Shown piece by piece: positions 26,579-35,368 of a DNA stretch of 64,000 nucleotides (positions are counted from its first letter, which is position 1; each line of letters opens with the position of its first letter). The position numbers were made by a program, and so were the translations under genes. A model generated the notes under the pieces. The model saw nothing but the letters and a program-made list of their open reading frames with translations. It was not told where the DNA came from and ran no database searches. The stretch comes from Sellimonas catena (GTDB lineage: Bacteria > Bacillota > Clostridia > Lachnospirales > Lachnospiraceae), in the NCBI RefSeq assembly GCF_045063725.1, contig NZ_CP173695.1; one strand, written 5' to 3'.

Positions 26579-27406
26579 TTAGCCTTTAATACCAGACTGT
26601 GCAACACCTTCAATGAACTGCTTCTGGAAGATGAAGAACAGAATGACAAGTGGAACTACAGCTAATACTGCTCCGGCCATCTGCATTGGATATTGGGTGG
26701 TGTACTGACCCTGCAGAGTTGCAAGAGCCGGTCCAAGAATCATTTTATCTGTAGAAGTATTAACGATCATTGGCCACATAAAGTCATTCCATGCAAACTT
26801 TACTGTAAAGATTACCAGCGCTACAATGCCTGGTTTTACAAGCGGAAGCATGATTTTTCCAAAAATCTGATAACGGCTGCATCCATCCAGAACTGCAGCT
26901 TCTTCAAGTTCTTTCGGAAGAGACATGAAGAACTGTCTCAGAAGGAATGTACCAAATGCACTGAACAGGTTAGGAAGCATCAATGCCGGCAATGTATCAA
27001 GCAATCCCAATTTCTGCACAATCAAATACTGAGGAATCAGGAAGATCTGTCCCGGAACCATAAGTACTGAAAGAAGAAGAACGAAAATAATGTTCTTGAA
27101 CGGGAATTCAATTCTTGCAAAAGCATATGCTGCCATCGCACAAAATGCAACCTGAACTGCTGTTGTAACTACAGCCGAAATAATGGTGTTCATATATACC
27201 GTAGCAAACGGAATAGCTGTCAATATTTCCTGATAAGAATCTGTTACCCATTCTGTCGGTAAAATTGTTGGCGGAATCTGCATCGCTTCGCCATTTGTTT
27301 TGAAGGATGTCAAAATCATCCAGAGAAACGGGAATACAACAATTATTGTTCCGGCCAGAAGGATCAGATGGACAATCAGATGATTTATTTTTGCTTTTCC
27401 TCTCAT
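26579..27406 (-). CDS. Carbohydrate ABC permease, MalG-type
   Basis: A 275-residue permease with six membrane helices starting at VHLILLAGTIIVVFPFLWMIL. EAA loop LEEAAVLDGCSRYQIFGKIMLPLVKPG. Final gene of an importer operon that has a binding protein and two permeases but no ATPase gene; a shared MsmK/UgpC-type ATPase (for example at 14044) is likely. ATG 27406 follows AAGGAGG. Confidence 0.9.
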   Translation of the reverse strand: MRGKAKINHLIVHLILLAGTIIVVFPFLWMILTSFKTNGEAMQIPPTILPTEWVTDSYQEILTAIPFATVYMNTIISAVVTTAVQVAFCAMAAYAFARIEFPFKNIIFVLLLSVLMVPGQIFLIPQYLIVQKLGLLDTLPALMLPNLFSAFGTFLLRQFFMSLPKELEEAAVLDGCSRYQIFGKIMLPLVKPGIVALVIFTVKFAWNDFMWPMIVNTSTDKMILGPALATLQGQYTTQYPMQMAGAVLAVVPLVILFFIFQKQFIEGVAQSGIKG

Positions 27407-27420
27407 TGATCTTTTCCTCC

Positions 27421-28344
27421 TTAATCGTAATTAACCCATTTCTTCTGTCCCCACATCTGAACAACCGTAACTAACATAATAATTACGAAAATCAAAATGG
27501 AGATTGCCGCCGCATATCCCTTATATCCATAGTCAAATGCGGTACGGTAGAATAACATAACAACTGTCTTCGTACTTTCGTATGCCGGATTCGTCTTACC
27601 GATCATCATGAAGATAACGTCGAATACCTGGAATCCACTGATAATTCCTGTAATCATGGTAAAGAAAATCGTTGGTGTCAGCATCGGAATCGTAATCTTA
27701 AAGAACTGCTGAATCGGTCCGGCCCCGTCAAGCGCTGCCGCTTCATAGTAGCTGTTGGAGATTCCCTGCATACCGGCCAGAAGGATAATCATATCGTATC
27801 CAACTTTCATCCAAAGTCCAACCAGCATAATGCAGAATAGTGCTGTACTTGGATCTGTCAACCATCCATGTCCCTCTCCGCCAAGCGCACGGATCGCACT
27901 GTTCAGAACACCCATCTGCTCATTGTAGATCCATTTCCATACCATAGCAACAGCTGCTGCCATTGTTACAGACGGAAGGAAGTACAATGTACGATAGATG
28001 GATTTTCCTTTAATCTTAGAGTTCAAAAGTGCTGCAACCAGAATAGAAAGGAACAGCCCAATCGGCACTGTAAACACTACGTATTTCAACGTTGTTCCAA
28101 GTGCTGCCCACACTTCTTTGTCCCCGATCAACTGTTTATAGTTTTCAAGGCCACAGAAAGTCGTCATATTAAACTTGTTTACATCGTTAAAACTGAACCA
28201 TACATTCTGAATAAAGGGCCAGATATAAAATACAAGAAGACCGAGTGTAACCGGTGCGATAAAAATATAGCCCGCAATCCAGTCCTTTTTCTTCCAGGAA
28301 AGGCCCTTTTTAGAGCCTTTCGCTACTGCTTTATTTTCAGGCAT
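27421..28344 (-). CDS. Carbohydrate ABC permease, MalF-type
   Basis: A 307-residue permease with a basic N-terminus, first helix WIAGYIFIAPVTLGLLVFYIW and EAA loop YYEAAALDGAGPIQQFFKITIPMLTP. Pairs with the downstream MalG-type permease (14 nt away). ATG 28344 has a weak ribosome site (AGGTGA), 17 nt after the binding-protein stop. Confidence 0.9.
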   Translation of the reverse strand: MPENKAVAKGSKKGLSWKKKDWIAGYIFIAPVTLGLLVFYIWPFIQNVWFSFNDVNKFNMTTFCGLENYKQLIGDKEVWAALGTTLKYVVFTVPIGLFLSILVAALLNSKIKGKSIYRTLYFLPSVTMAAAVAMVWKWIYNEQMGVLNSAIRALGGEGHGWLTDPSTALFCIMLVGLWMKVGYDMIILLAGMQGISNSYYEAAALDGAGPIQQFFKITIPMLTPTIFFTMITGIISGFQVFDVIFMMIGKTNPAYESTKTVVMLFYRTAFDYGYKGYAAAISILIFVIIMLVTVVQMWGQKKWVNYD

Positions 28345-28361
28345 TTACTTATCACCTACAC

Positions 28362-29627
28362 TTATTCTGCGAGTAATGCATCCGCCTCTTCTTTTAACTG
28401 TGTACAAGCTTCTTCCAGAGTCATAGTTCCGTCATAAGCCTGTTTGAGGTACTGTGCTTCCAGATCGTACAGCTCAGCTGCTTTGTTGCAAACCGGAAGT
28501 GGATATGCTTCGTCTGCATGGTTTGTATAAGCTGCAAGGTTATATTTGTCATTTGCTTCTCCGAAGCAGTGCTGAGCATCTGTTCTCGCGGAGATAACTA
28601 CACCTGTTTCGCCCTGGATCTGCTGTGCTTCTGCACTTCCAAGCCAGATTGCAAATTCTGTAGCAGCATCTTTGTTCTTGGATCCTTCGTATACGCAGTA
28701 AGCAAGACCATTAATAACATTGTCTTCTTTTCCGTTGAATGTAGGAATTTCTACACAATCAATTTTGTCTTTAATTGTTTCGTTTGCAGCATATTCCGGA
28801 ACCATGTAAGAACCTGCAAATGTCATGGCAATCTGTTCACCTTCAAACATTGCATCTGATCCTGTTTCAGAAAGTGCGGAAGAACTCGGAGATAATCCGG
28901 CATTGATCATATCAATCCAGCACTGGATACCAGCCATTGTCTTCTCGTCTGTGTATCCTGTCTCTGTAGCGTCATCATTTAAGATCCATCCATCGTTAGC
29001 AAATACTGTCTGATAGTACCATGTCTGGAAGTCTACCGGGCAGGCAAACGGATATACACCATCCGGAAGTTTGTCTTTCAGTTCTGTTGCCAGAGCTACA
29101 AGATCTTCATATGTCATATCGTCTGTCGGGTATGCAACACCTGCCTGATCAAACATTTCTTTGTTGTACCATAATGCGTTTGTATCGAAGTCCTTCGGTA
29201 CACCATAATTTTTACCATCACGCACATAGTTGTTAACCAGAGTCTCAGAATAGCTGTCATTGATATCAGAATCAGCAATTGCATCTGTCAGATCTGCAAG
29301 GATACCACCTTCTACATAAGAGTCAAGGTGAAGTACGTTTACCCAGAATACGTCTGGAGCTTTTCCACCTGTTGCAGATGTTTCCAGCTTTGTGAAGTAA
29401 TCTTTGTATGGTGTCAACTGAATTTCAATAGTTACATCGTCATGCTCTTTTTCATAAGCTTCAGCCATCTGCTCCATCGCCGGTCTCTGATTCTCATCCC
29501 AGATACCAAATACGATTTCTGTTTTTCCGTCAGCACTTTTACCATCACCGCCGCAACCAGCAAGGAGGCCAGCGCCGAGAATAGCTGTCAAACCAACAGC
29601 CGTAATTTTTTTGAGGTTCTTTTTCAT
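28362..29627 (-). CDS. Sugar ABC substrate-binding lipoprotein
   Basis: A 421-residue family-1 solute-binding lipoprotein: signal peptide MKKNLKKITAVGLTAILGAG and lipobox LLAGC (Cys about 25). Typical features include TPYKDYFTKLETSATGGKAPDVFWVNV and ALWYNKEMFDQAG. The sugar cannot be read from sequence. It lies downstream of a Gfo/Idh/MocA oxidoreductase gene and 1.6 kb from a GH129-like gene, so a host-glycan sugar is plausible. The UgpB-like protein at 10763 is only a distant relative. Confidence 0.9.
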   Translation of the reverse strand: MKKNLKKITAVGLTAILGAGLLAGCGGDGKSADGKTEIVFGIWDENQRPAMEQMAEAYEKEHDDVTIEIQLTPYKDYFTKLETSATGGKAPDVFWVNVLHLDSYVEGGILADLTDAIADSDINDSYSETLVNNYVRDGKNYGVPKDFDTNALWYNKEMFDQAGVAYPTDDMTYEDLVALATELKDKLPDGVYPFACPVDFQTWYYQTVFANDGWILNDDATETGYTDEKTMAGIQCWIDMINAGLSPSSSALSETGSDAMFEGEQIAMTFAGSYMVPEYAANETIKDKIDCVEIPTFNGKEDNVINGLAYCVYEGSKNKDAATEFAIWLGSAEAQQIQGETGVVISARTDAQHCFGEANDKYNLAAYTNHADEAYPLPVCNKAAELYDLEAQYLKQAYDGTMTLEEACTQLKEEADALLAE

Positions 29628-29675
29628 AATAACACTCTCCTTTTCTTTTTTAGCTTTCGCCAGTTTCTCGCATAT

Positions 29676-29703
29676 ATGAAATGGTGTCCCATTTACATAT
29701 CAA
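29676..29703. repeat. Hairpin between the oxidoreductase and binding-protein genes
   Basis: An imperfect inverted repeat, ATGAAATGG/CCATTTACAT around GTGTC-type loop bases, fills most of the 79-bp gap. There is no U-tract, so it is more likely an mRNA-processing or stabilising stem that favours binding-protein expression than a terminator. Confidence 0.35.
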
Positions 29704-29706
29704 ACA

Positions 29707-30996
29707 TTAATTTCTTAATGTATCCAGATCCACTACAGCACCACCGTGTAATCTGGATTGTTCTGCAGCAAGCGCACAGTAGTGACTTTCTACAGACTGC
29801 TCTACAGTTGTAGTTCTTCCGGAAGGGCCCTTCCCTTCGAGCAGCATATCAATAAACTCTTCTACCATTCTGACATCTCCGCCGCCGTGTCCGGAGAAAT
29901 CCGTAGCAATTTTGTTTACATCGATTGTCTGCGTTTCTTGACCAAACGGTGTAATCTGAATTGTATTAGCTGTCATATCGGCGATAATCTCGCCTTTTGT
30001 TCCCATAAACTTTGCATAACGGCTTCCAGTTCCTGTAAAGCCGCACATCGTATGGCTGATCGTTGAACCATCTGTCATCTTTAAGTTCACGACCTGATGG
30101 TCAACCACATTATTGTCACAGTAATACACGCACCGACCATAAGGTCCCGTCTTGATCGCCTCTGTTACACTCTCTACTGTAGGATGCAGCGTCAGTACAT
30201 TCACCGGCCACTCTGTATGACCATTTTCAACGCCAATTTCCGGATGTTTCAGATAAATCTTCTCTGCATCATACGGACAACTGTCCTTTACTTTACATCC
30301 ATCCATACAGCGGTGAGCAGCACCTTCCGGAGCGCAATCTTCTTTGAATAAGTATGTATCCCCAAAAGAAGATACCGACTCGCATGTCTTTCCTGTCAGC
30401 CACAGCAGTAAATCCATATCGTGACAGCACTTCTGCAAAATCATAGGGCTGGTCGTATTGGAATTTCTCCAGTTTCCTCTGACAAAACTATGTGCCTGAT
30501 GCCAGTATCCAACATTTTCAATAGACATAACTGAAACAATATCACCCGCTACTCCCGAATCAATAACTTCCTTTACTTTAGAGTAGATAGGTGTATATCG
30601 GAGCACATGACATACAATAACCTGTCTGTCGCATTCTTTCGCGACTTTAACCAATTCTCTGCACTCATCCAGATCCGGTGATATCGGCTTTTCAAGAAGC
30701 AGATGATATCCTTTTCTCAACGCCGGTATAGCCTGCCTTACATGCTGCTGATCCTGCGTTGTGATGAACATCACATCAGCAAGCTTGTCCTGTGCAATCA
30801 GATCTTCCGCACTTACGAAGCATCTTTCCTGAGGAATATGGAACTCTTCCGCCACTTCCTTTACCTTATCAGGATCAATGTCTGCGATTGCTACAATTTC
30901 CATTTTCTCCGGAAACTTTTTTACCGCCTGTGCGTAAGTATCTTTCCCACGGCTTCCCAGACCTGCCAAAGCAATTGTAATCTTACCGCCCAACAT
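29707..30996 (-). CDS. Gfo/Idh/MocA-family oxidoreductase
   Basis: A 429-residue NAD(P)-dependent oxidoreductase: Rossmann motif ALAGLGSRGKDT (9-20), catalytic LEKPIS (101-106), and CHDMDLLLWL with the active-site His (192). An unusual insert carries five Cys (C230, C234, C240, C289, C293) shared with the chimeric gene at 3234-4769, probably a structural metal site. These enzymes oxidise or epimerise sugars and their derivatives. First gene of the operon with the binding protein and permeases, suggesting that it acts on the imported sugar. Full-length C-terminus, unlike its paralogue. Confidence 0.87.
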   Translation of the reverse strand: MLGGKITIALAGLGSRGKDTYAQAVKKFPEKMEIVAIADIDPDKVKEVAEEFHIPQERCFVSAEDLIAQDKLADVMFITTQDQQHVRQAIPALRKGYHLLLEKPISPDLDECRELVKVAKECDRQVIVCHVLRYTPIYSKVKEVIDSGVAGDIVSVMSIENVGYWHQAHSFVRGNWRNSNTTSPMILQKCCHDMDLLLWLTGKTCESVSSFGDTYLFKEDCAPEGAAHRCMDGCKVKDSCPYDAEKIYLKHPEIGVENGHTEWPVNVLTLHPTVESVTEAIKTGPYGRCVYYCDNNVVDHQVVNLKMTDGSTISHTMCGFTGTGSRYAKFMGTKGEIIADMTANTIQITPFGQETQTIDVNKIATDFSGHGGGDVRMVEEFIDMLLEGKGPSGRTTTVEQSVESHYCALAAEQSRLHGGAVVDLDTLRN

Positions 30997-31046
30997 TACC
31001 CCTCACTTTCTTCCTTTATATTGTAATTTTCAACTATCGATTGACT

Positions 31047-31052
31047 TAATTA
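31047..31052 (-). promoter_or_regulatory. Candidate -10 of the oxidoreductase/ABC operon
   Basis: TATAAT on the minus strand about 50 bp before the start codon in the 297-bp gap 30997-31293. No -35 match is present at the right distance, as in activator-dependent promoters; a TGCATAAA-GCTT-CCTAT stretch near 31068-31087 resembles one near 33249-33270 by the AraC gene. Exact placement is approximate. Confidence 0.35.
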
Positions 31053-31220
31053 TATAGTTTTTTATGCATAAATGCTTTTCCTATCGTCCTGTTATATTGT
31101 CAAATCATCCTGCTTTTAGTCTAATTGCATAATACACATTCTTATCATTTGTTTTGTCTGTACACCTTGTCCTATTTTTTCAGTTTGATTTTTGTATATT
31201 AGCACAATAAAGTGCCGCTT

Positions 31221-31272
31221 TAAAAACACGGCGGAATCTATATGATTTCAATGCTGTCACATAAATTCCGCC
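31221..31272 (-). terminator. Terminator after the GH129-like gene
   Basis: GGCGGAAT (31230-31237) pairs with ATTCCGCC (31265-31272), with a long inner loop, then GTGTTTTTAAA on the minus strand. It separates the glycosidase gene from the downstream ABC operon. Confidence 0.75.
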
Positions 31273-31293
31273 ATTTTCATTTATATTTACTTT

Positions 31294-33180
31294 TTAAGCA
31301 ATCTCATATGTCTGTTTTTCAAAGTCAACCGTTACCTGCGTTCCGTCTGAGAACGTAGTCCGCTGAATCATCGGATTGCTGTCTACCATCTCATGACGTA
31401 CCATCTCGCATTTTGCAACTTTTTCATGAAGGTCCGAAACCACTTTGCAGCGTTTGATATCTTCTTCCAGCTTTAATTCCACACCTGCTTCAAATGCACC
31501 GTCAAAATTCGGATAAGCGGCGTCACGGATCAGGTAAGGTGCTCCGCCGTTCAGAAGCGCATACAGCATGTAGTCTTCTTCCTCACTTACTTTATCCATC
31601 ATCCACGGTTCGATCACGCAGTCATGATAAACAAGGTTATAAAGCGGTACCGGAATTCCCTGCTTTGGTTCTCCCGGCTGGCGCAGCATGAAATCATACG
31701 GCGCGTAATGGCAGAATACCAGACTTGGTACTGCCCAGTCGCTTACCTCTTCAGAACTTGGAAGAATTCCTTTTGAAAGAAGGTATTCAAAGCATTTTGC
31801 ACGGAATTCATAACAGTCTCTTCTTGTCATTCTGTGCATAGGATTATCGCACTCGTCTCCCTCATTACATGTAAATACGTCCAGATAAGCACCATCCAGA
31901 CGGATTCCGTTTTTCTCAATTTCCTGGAAGTTTCTCTTTACATAGTAAGGAGCCTGTGTCGCGCACAGATAGGACTGTGGTCCGCCCGCCCATCTCTGAT
32001 GTTTTGGAATGCTTCCATCTGTGAGACGGCAAGCATAATTTTCATCAAAGCTTGGAGCTGCCAGATAGTAATCTCTGTACTGATCATGGATTCCAAACAT
32101 ATATCCGCATTCATGCATGGTATCTGCCAGAGATTTCATGCCTTCCCATCCGCCGGCCTCTTTACATGCCGGAAGGTAATCCGGATGCTGATTATCGTAT
32201 CCCGGCTGTGCCCATCCGTCCAGATGCAGATACAGCTTTTCTACGCCGAGATCATGAAGATGACGGATTTCTTTTTCTCTTGTTTCAAATGTAGTCAGAT
32301 GGTTGTTTTTCTCCGGATTTTCCGGGTCAAAGAAATCAGAATTCGGCTGCACTTCTGTCTTGATTCCCTTATGTACAAATGCACATCCGATCAGGTCATT
32401 TACAGAAGGATTTCTTGCTGCTTTTTCTTCCAGTGTTCTGAGTCTTCCCTGTTCATTGACATAATTTCTGTATACTTTACAAAGATCATTATAATCGCAG
32501 TCAGATAACAGAGTATATTTCATAATTCTTCTGTAATCCATTTTTCCAAGACTTGGCTCAAATCTCACGCTGACATGAGAATATGGTCCGTTTGCCGGAT
32601 GCTCTGCCTGATATCCTGCATTCCACGGCGTTACACAGATCGCAATATATCCTGCACATCCTCGTACCTGGCCAAACCACGGCATATATCCTCCTGCAGT
32701 TCCGAAAAATCCGTCAAAAATCACCGGTTTTAACTCCTGCGGCCATGTATTCGGGATCAACATGCCCTGTTCCTGATTCAGAAGTGTATACCAGTCTTCT
32801 TTCGCTTCTTCAAATTCCATTTCACCCGGCCAGAGCACTTTCTGCACCTGAAGCCCCTCTTCTTTTACAGGAATCCACTCAAAAAACACATCCCCTGTTG
32901 CCTCTTCAATCCACACAAATGTTTCAAAGGTGTAAGGAGTTTCTGTACCGTTTACACAAAATCCCTCATAAACACTGAGGATTCCGCTTCCCGTTCCATT
33001 CTCGGCTTTTTCATGTGAAATTCTGCTGGCATCCTGAAACAGAAATTCTCCTTCTTCACAAATCATCTTCGGTACATAATTACCGGCCCATCTCCATGCT
33101 TCCTGATCTCTTCGCATCTCAAAGGTCAGCTTATTCTCATCGAATATAAGAGTTGTACCTGCTTTAGTGATCTCAATCAT
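31294..33180 (-). CDS. Putative alpha-N-acetylgalactosaminidase, GH129/DUF5696-like
   Basis: A 628-residue protein with an N-terminal beta-sandwich (about 1-260) and a barrel with LYLHLDGWAQPGYDNQHPDY (317-335), GIHDQYRDYY (363-372), LDGAYLDVF (D434) and PSSEEVSDW (E477/E478). As I recall it, the Bifidobacterium bifidum GH129 enzyme NagBb is of the same size with catalytic Asp435 and Glu478, nearly the same positions. GH129 releases alpha-GalNAc (Tn antigen) from mucin-type glycans. No signal peptide, so intracellular. Divergent from an AraC regulator and close to nahK-, galE- and nucleotidyltransferase-like genes, which supports GalNAc use. Could instead be an uncharacterised GH101/GH31-like clan member. 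RBS AAGGAAGG at ATG 33180. Confidence 0.6.
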   Translation of the reverse strand: MIEITKAGTTLIFDENKLTFEMRRDQEAWRWAGNYVPKMICEEGEFLFQDASRISHEKAENGTGSGILSVYEGFCVNGTETPYTFETFVWIEEATGDVFFEWIPVKEEGLQVQKVLWPGEMEFEEAKEDWYTLLNQEQGMLIPNTWPQELKPVIFDGFFGTAGGYMPWFGQVRGCAGYIAICVTPWNAGYQAEHPANGPYSHVSVRFEPSLGKMDYRRIMKYTLLSDCDYNDLCKVYRNYVNEQGRLRTLEEKAARNPSVNDLIGCAFVHKGIKTEVQPNSDFFDPENPEKNNHLTTFETREKEIRHLHDLGVEKLYLHLDGWAQPGYDNQHPDYLPACKEAGGWEGMKSLADTMHECGYMFGIHDQYRDYYLAAPSFDENYACRLTDGSIPKHQRWAGGPQSYLCATQAPYYVKRNFQEIEKNGIRLDGAYLDVFTCNEGDECDNPMHRMTRRDCYEFRAKCFEYLLSKGILPSSEEVSDWAVPSLVFCHYAPYDFMLRQPGEPKQGIPVPLYNLVYHDCVIEPWMMDKVSEEEDYMLYALLNGGAPYLIRDAAYPNFDGAFEAGVELKLEEDIKRCKVVSDLHEKVAKCEMVRHEMVDSNPMIQRTTFSDGTQVTVDFEKQTYEIA

Positions 33181-33235
33181 ACCAATTTCCTTCCTTTTTG
33201 TCCATTTTGTTCAGTTTCACCCTATTGTATTTCCA

Positions 33236-33241
33236 ATTATA
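33236..33241 (-). promoter_or_regulatory. -10 element of the GH129-like gene
   Basis: TATAAT on the minus strand, 56 bp before the start codon. No -35 consensus; the tandem repeat at 33262-33296 covers that position and extends upstream, as expected for an AraC-activated promoter. Confidence 0.5.
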
Positions 33242-33261
33242 CATGGTTTTGCATAAACCCG

Positions 33262-33296
33262 CTTGCCTTATTATCTGATTTTCTTGTCTTATTATC
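33262..33296. promoter_or_regulatory. Tandem 14-bp direct repeat, probable AraC operator
   Basis: CTTGcCTTATTATC (33262-33275) and CTTGtCTTATTATC (33283-33296) match at 13 of 14 positions with a 21-bp period, two helical turns: the geometry of an AraC/XylS dimer site. It lies in the 152-bp divergent gap, abutting the -35 position of the GH129-like gene and covering the -35 of the araC gene. Confidence 0.6.
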
Positions 33297-33312
33297 CATA
33301 TTCTGCTACAAT
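33285..33312 (+). promoter_or_regulatory. Promoter of the AraC-family gene
   Basis: TTGTCT (33285-33290), 16-bp spacer, TACAAT (33307-33312). The -35 is inside the second operator repeat, which would allow autoregulation. Confidence 0.6.
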
Positions 33313-33332
33313 AACGAAAAGGAGGCAGCTTC

Positions 33333-34265
33333 ATGACCTATGTAAAAACACATTTAAAAAGAGAAATTGTCATTAATTCCATTATTACCATACATTATTT
33401 TGAATACATACGGGATTTTATTTTTCATGGCGAAGCTCATGATTTCTGGGAATTTGCCTATGTAGACAAGGGAAGTGTCCGGATCCAGGCCGGTGAGGAA
33501 CAGTATCTTCTTCATGCGGGTGATATCATCTTCCACGAGCCAAACGAATTTCATGCAATCGAATCTGTCGGCAATACATCTCCGAATCTTGTTGCCGTAT
33601 CATTCGTTACCCACTCTTCTGCTATGCAGATATTCAGGCAGAAGCGTTGTACTTTGACAATGGAAGAACGTACCCTCATATCCAAATTGATCAGCATTGC
33701 ACGCGAAACACTTGCCACTCCGATGAACCTTCCATCCATCGAACAGGTTAAACTGCGCCCCAATACACCGTTCGGCTCTGAACAGCTGATTCTTCTTTAT
33801 CTGGAGCTTTTCCTGATCACCGTTGCGAGAAATCACGGTGCCCAGAACACATCCACCCAGAGTCCCGCACCAACGTTTTCTCCGGAACGTGCAATGAATA
33901 AGAGTGAACGCATGGAGAAAATCATTGAATATATGGAATTCCATATCTGCGAACAGCTTACAATCACAGATATATGTGAGGCACATTCTCTAAGCCGTTC
34001 TGCCCTGCAGGCACTGTTCCACAAAGAAAAGGGCTGCGGCGTTATTGAATATTTTAACAATATGAAAATCGAACGTGCCAAGGATATTATTCGTGATGGT
34101 ACGATGAATTTTACAGAAATTGCATATTTTCTTTCCTACAGCTCGCTGCAGTATTTTTCCAAACAATTTAAAAAAGCAACCGGAATGTCCCCGTTGGAGT
34201 ATTCATCCTCCGTCAAAGGCATCAGCCGGTCACTTCGAAGAGAAGATACAGGGAGAAACATTTAA
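33333..34265 (+). CDS. AraC-family regulator with cupin sensor domain
   Basis: A 310-residue regulator. The N-terminal cupin (HDFWEFAYVDKGSVRIQAG...LHAGDIIFHEPNEFHAI, about 33-85) is the sugar-sensing part; the C-terminal double helix-turn-helix (about 200-295) ends in LSYSSLQYFSKQFKKATGMSPLEYSSS. AAGGAGG precedes ATG 33333. Divergent from the GH129-like gene with a tandem operator between them, so it most likely activates that gene. Clearly paralogous to the regulator at 39768-40706: the same HYFEY, DKG, FHEPNEFH and QYFSKQFKKATGM/HYFSRQFKKVTGM blocks. Confidence 0.9.
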   Translation: MTYVKTHLKREIVINSIITIHYFEYIRDFIFHGEAHDFWEFAYVDKGSVRIQAGEEQYLLHAGDIIFHEPNEFHAIESVGNTSPNLVAVSFVTHSSAMQIFRQKRCTLTMEERTLISKLISIARETLATPMNLPSIEQVKLRPNTPFGSEQLILLYLELFLITVARNHGAQNTSTQSPAPTFSPERAMNKSERMEKIIEYMEFHICEQLTITDICEAHSLSRSALQALFHKEKGCGVIEYFNNMKIERAKDIIRDGTMNFTEIAYFLSYSSLQYFSKQFKKATGMSPLEYSSSVKGISRSLRREDTGRNI

Positions 34266-34284
34266 GTTTCTCCCTGCTGTTTTT
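34249..34284 (+). terminator. Terminator at the end of the AraC gene
   Basis: CAGGGAGAAAC (34249-34259) pairs with GTTTCTCCCTG (34266-34276), then CTGTTTTT. The stop codon is in the loop. GalE converges on it from the other side. Confidence 0.88.
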
Positions 34285-34296
34285 CCCATTTTTATA

Positions 34297-35319
34297 TTAT
34301 TTATCTCCATATCCATCCGGATTCTGGCTCTGCCATCTCCAGGAGTCTTCGCACATTTCTTCCAGTCCGCGTTCTGCTACCCAGTGCAGTTCATTCTTCG
34401 CCTTTGTAGCGTCACAGTAACAGGTTGCAATGTCTCCTGCACGGCGCGGTTTAATCTCGTAAGGGATTTCTTTTCCGCATGCCTTGCTGAATGCTTTTAC
34501 CATGTCAAGTACGGAATATCCATTTCCTGTTCCCAGGTTGTATACGGATACGCCCGCTTTTTCTTTCAGCTTTTCTACAGCGCGTACATGTCCAATAGCA
34601 AGGTCTACAACGTGGATGTAATCGCGCACTCCTGTGCCGTCATGAGTATCGTAATCATTTCCGAATACGCCGAGTTTCTCTAATTTGCCGATGGCAACCT
34701 GAGTAATGTACGGGATCAGGTTGTTCGGGATTCCTTTCGGATCCTCGCCGATTTTTCCGCTCTTATGCGCACCGATCGGATTGAAGTAGCGGAGCAGTAC
34801 CACGTTCCATTCCGGATCTGCTGTATGTAAATCCGTCAGGATCTGCTCTAACATCCATTTTGTCCAGCCGTATGGGTTGGTACATGTTCCTTTCGGGCAT
34901 TCTTCTGTGATCGGGATAAATGCCGGATCTCCGTAAACCGTTGCAGAAGAGCTGAAAATAATATTCTTCACGCCGTGATTTCTCATAACATCACACAGCA
35001 CAAGTGTACCGGCAATATTATTATCATAGTATTCGATCGGTTTTACAACAGATTCTCCTACTGCTTTGAGTCCTGCAAAATGAATAACAGATTCGATATC
35101 TGCTTCTTTATCGAAAATTTCATTCATTGCCTCTTTGTCGCGGATGTCTGCTTCATAGAATTTCACAGTTTTTCCTGTGATCTCCTCCACTCTTTTCAGA
35201 GCTTCTTTAGAAGAGTTATATAAATTGTCCACAACAACTACTTCATATCCTGCATTTAAGAGCTCCACACAGGTATGGCTTCCAATAAAGCCCGCCCCTC
35301 CTGTTACTAAAATAGACAT
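34297..35319 (-). CDS. galE: UDP-glucose/UDP-N-acetylglucosamine 4-epimerase
   Basis: A 340-residue GalE: GGAGFIGSHTCVELL binds NAD, SSATVYG supplies the catalytic Ser, and YGWTKWMLEQ is the Y-x-x-x-K motif. It interconverts UDP-Glc/UDP-Gal and possibly UDP-GlcNAc/UDP-GalNAc, the last needing a small residue at the substrate pocket, which I cannot assign by eye. Runs in the same direction as nahK and the nucleotidyltransferase, from which it is now separated by an insertion sequence. A -10 TATAAT (35368-35373) 49 bp upstream of the ATG may let it be expressed alone. AAGGAGG precedes ATG 35319. Confidence 0.93.
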   Translation of the reverse strand: MSILVTGGAGFIGSHTCVELLNAGYEVVVVDNLYNSSKEALKRVEEITGKTVKFYEADIRDKEAMNEIFDKEADIESVIHFAGLKAVGESVVKPIEYYDNNIAGTLVLCDVMRNHGVKNIIFSSSATVYGDPAFIPITEECPKGTCTNPYGWTKWMLEQILTDLHTADPEWNVVLLRYFNPIGAHKSGKIGEDPKGIPNNLIPYITQVAIGKLEKLGVFGNDYDTHDGTGVRDYIHVVDLAIGHVRAVEKLKEKAGVSVYNLGTGNGYSVLDMVKAFSKACGKEIPYEIKPRRAGDIATCYCDATKAKNELHWVAERGLEEMCEDSWRWQSQNPDGYGDK

Positions 35320-35368
35320 GCCTTTTCCTCCTTGATAAATTGATTCATTTCTTACATTATCAGGTTGA

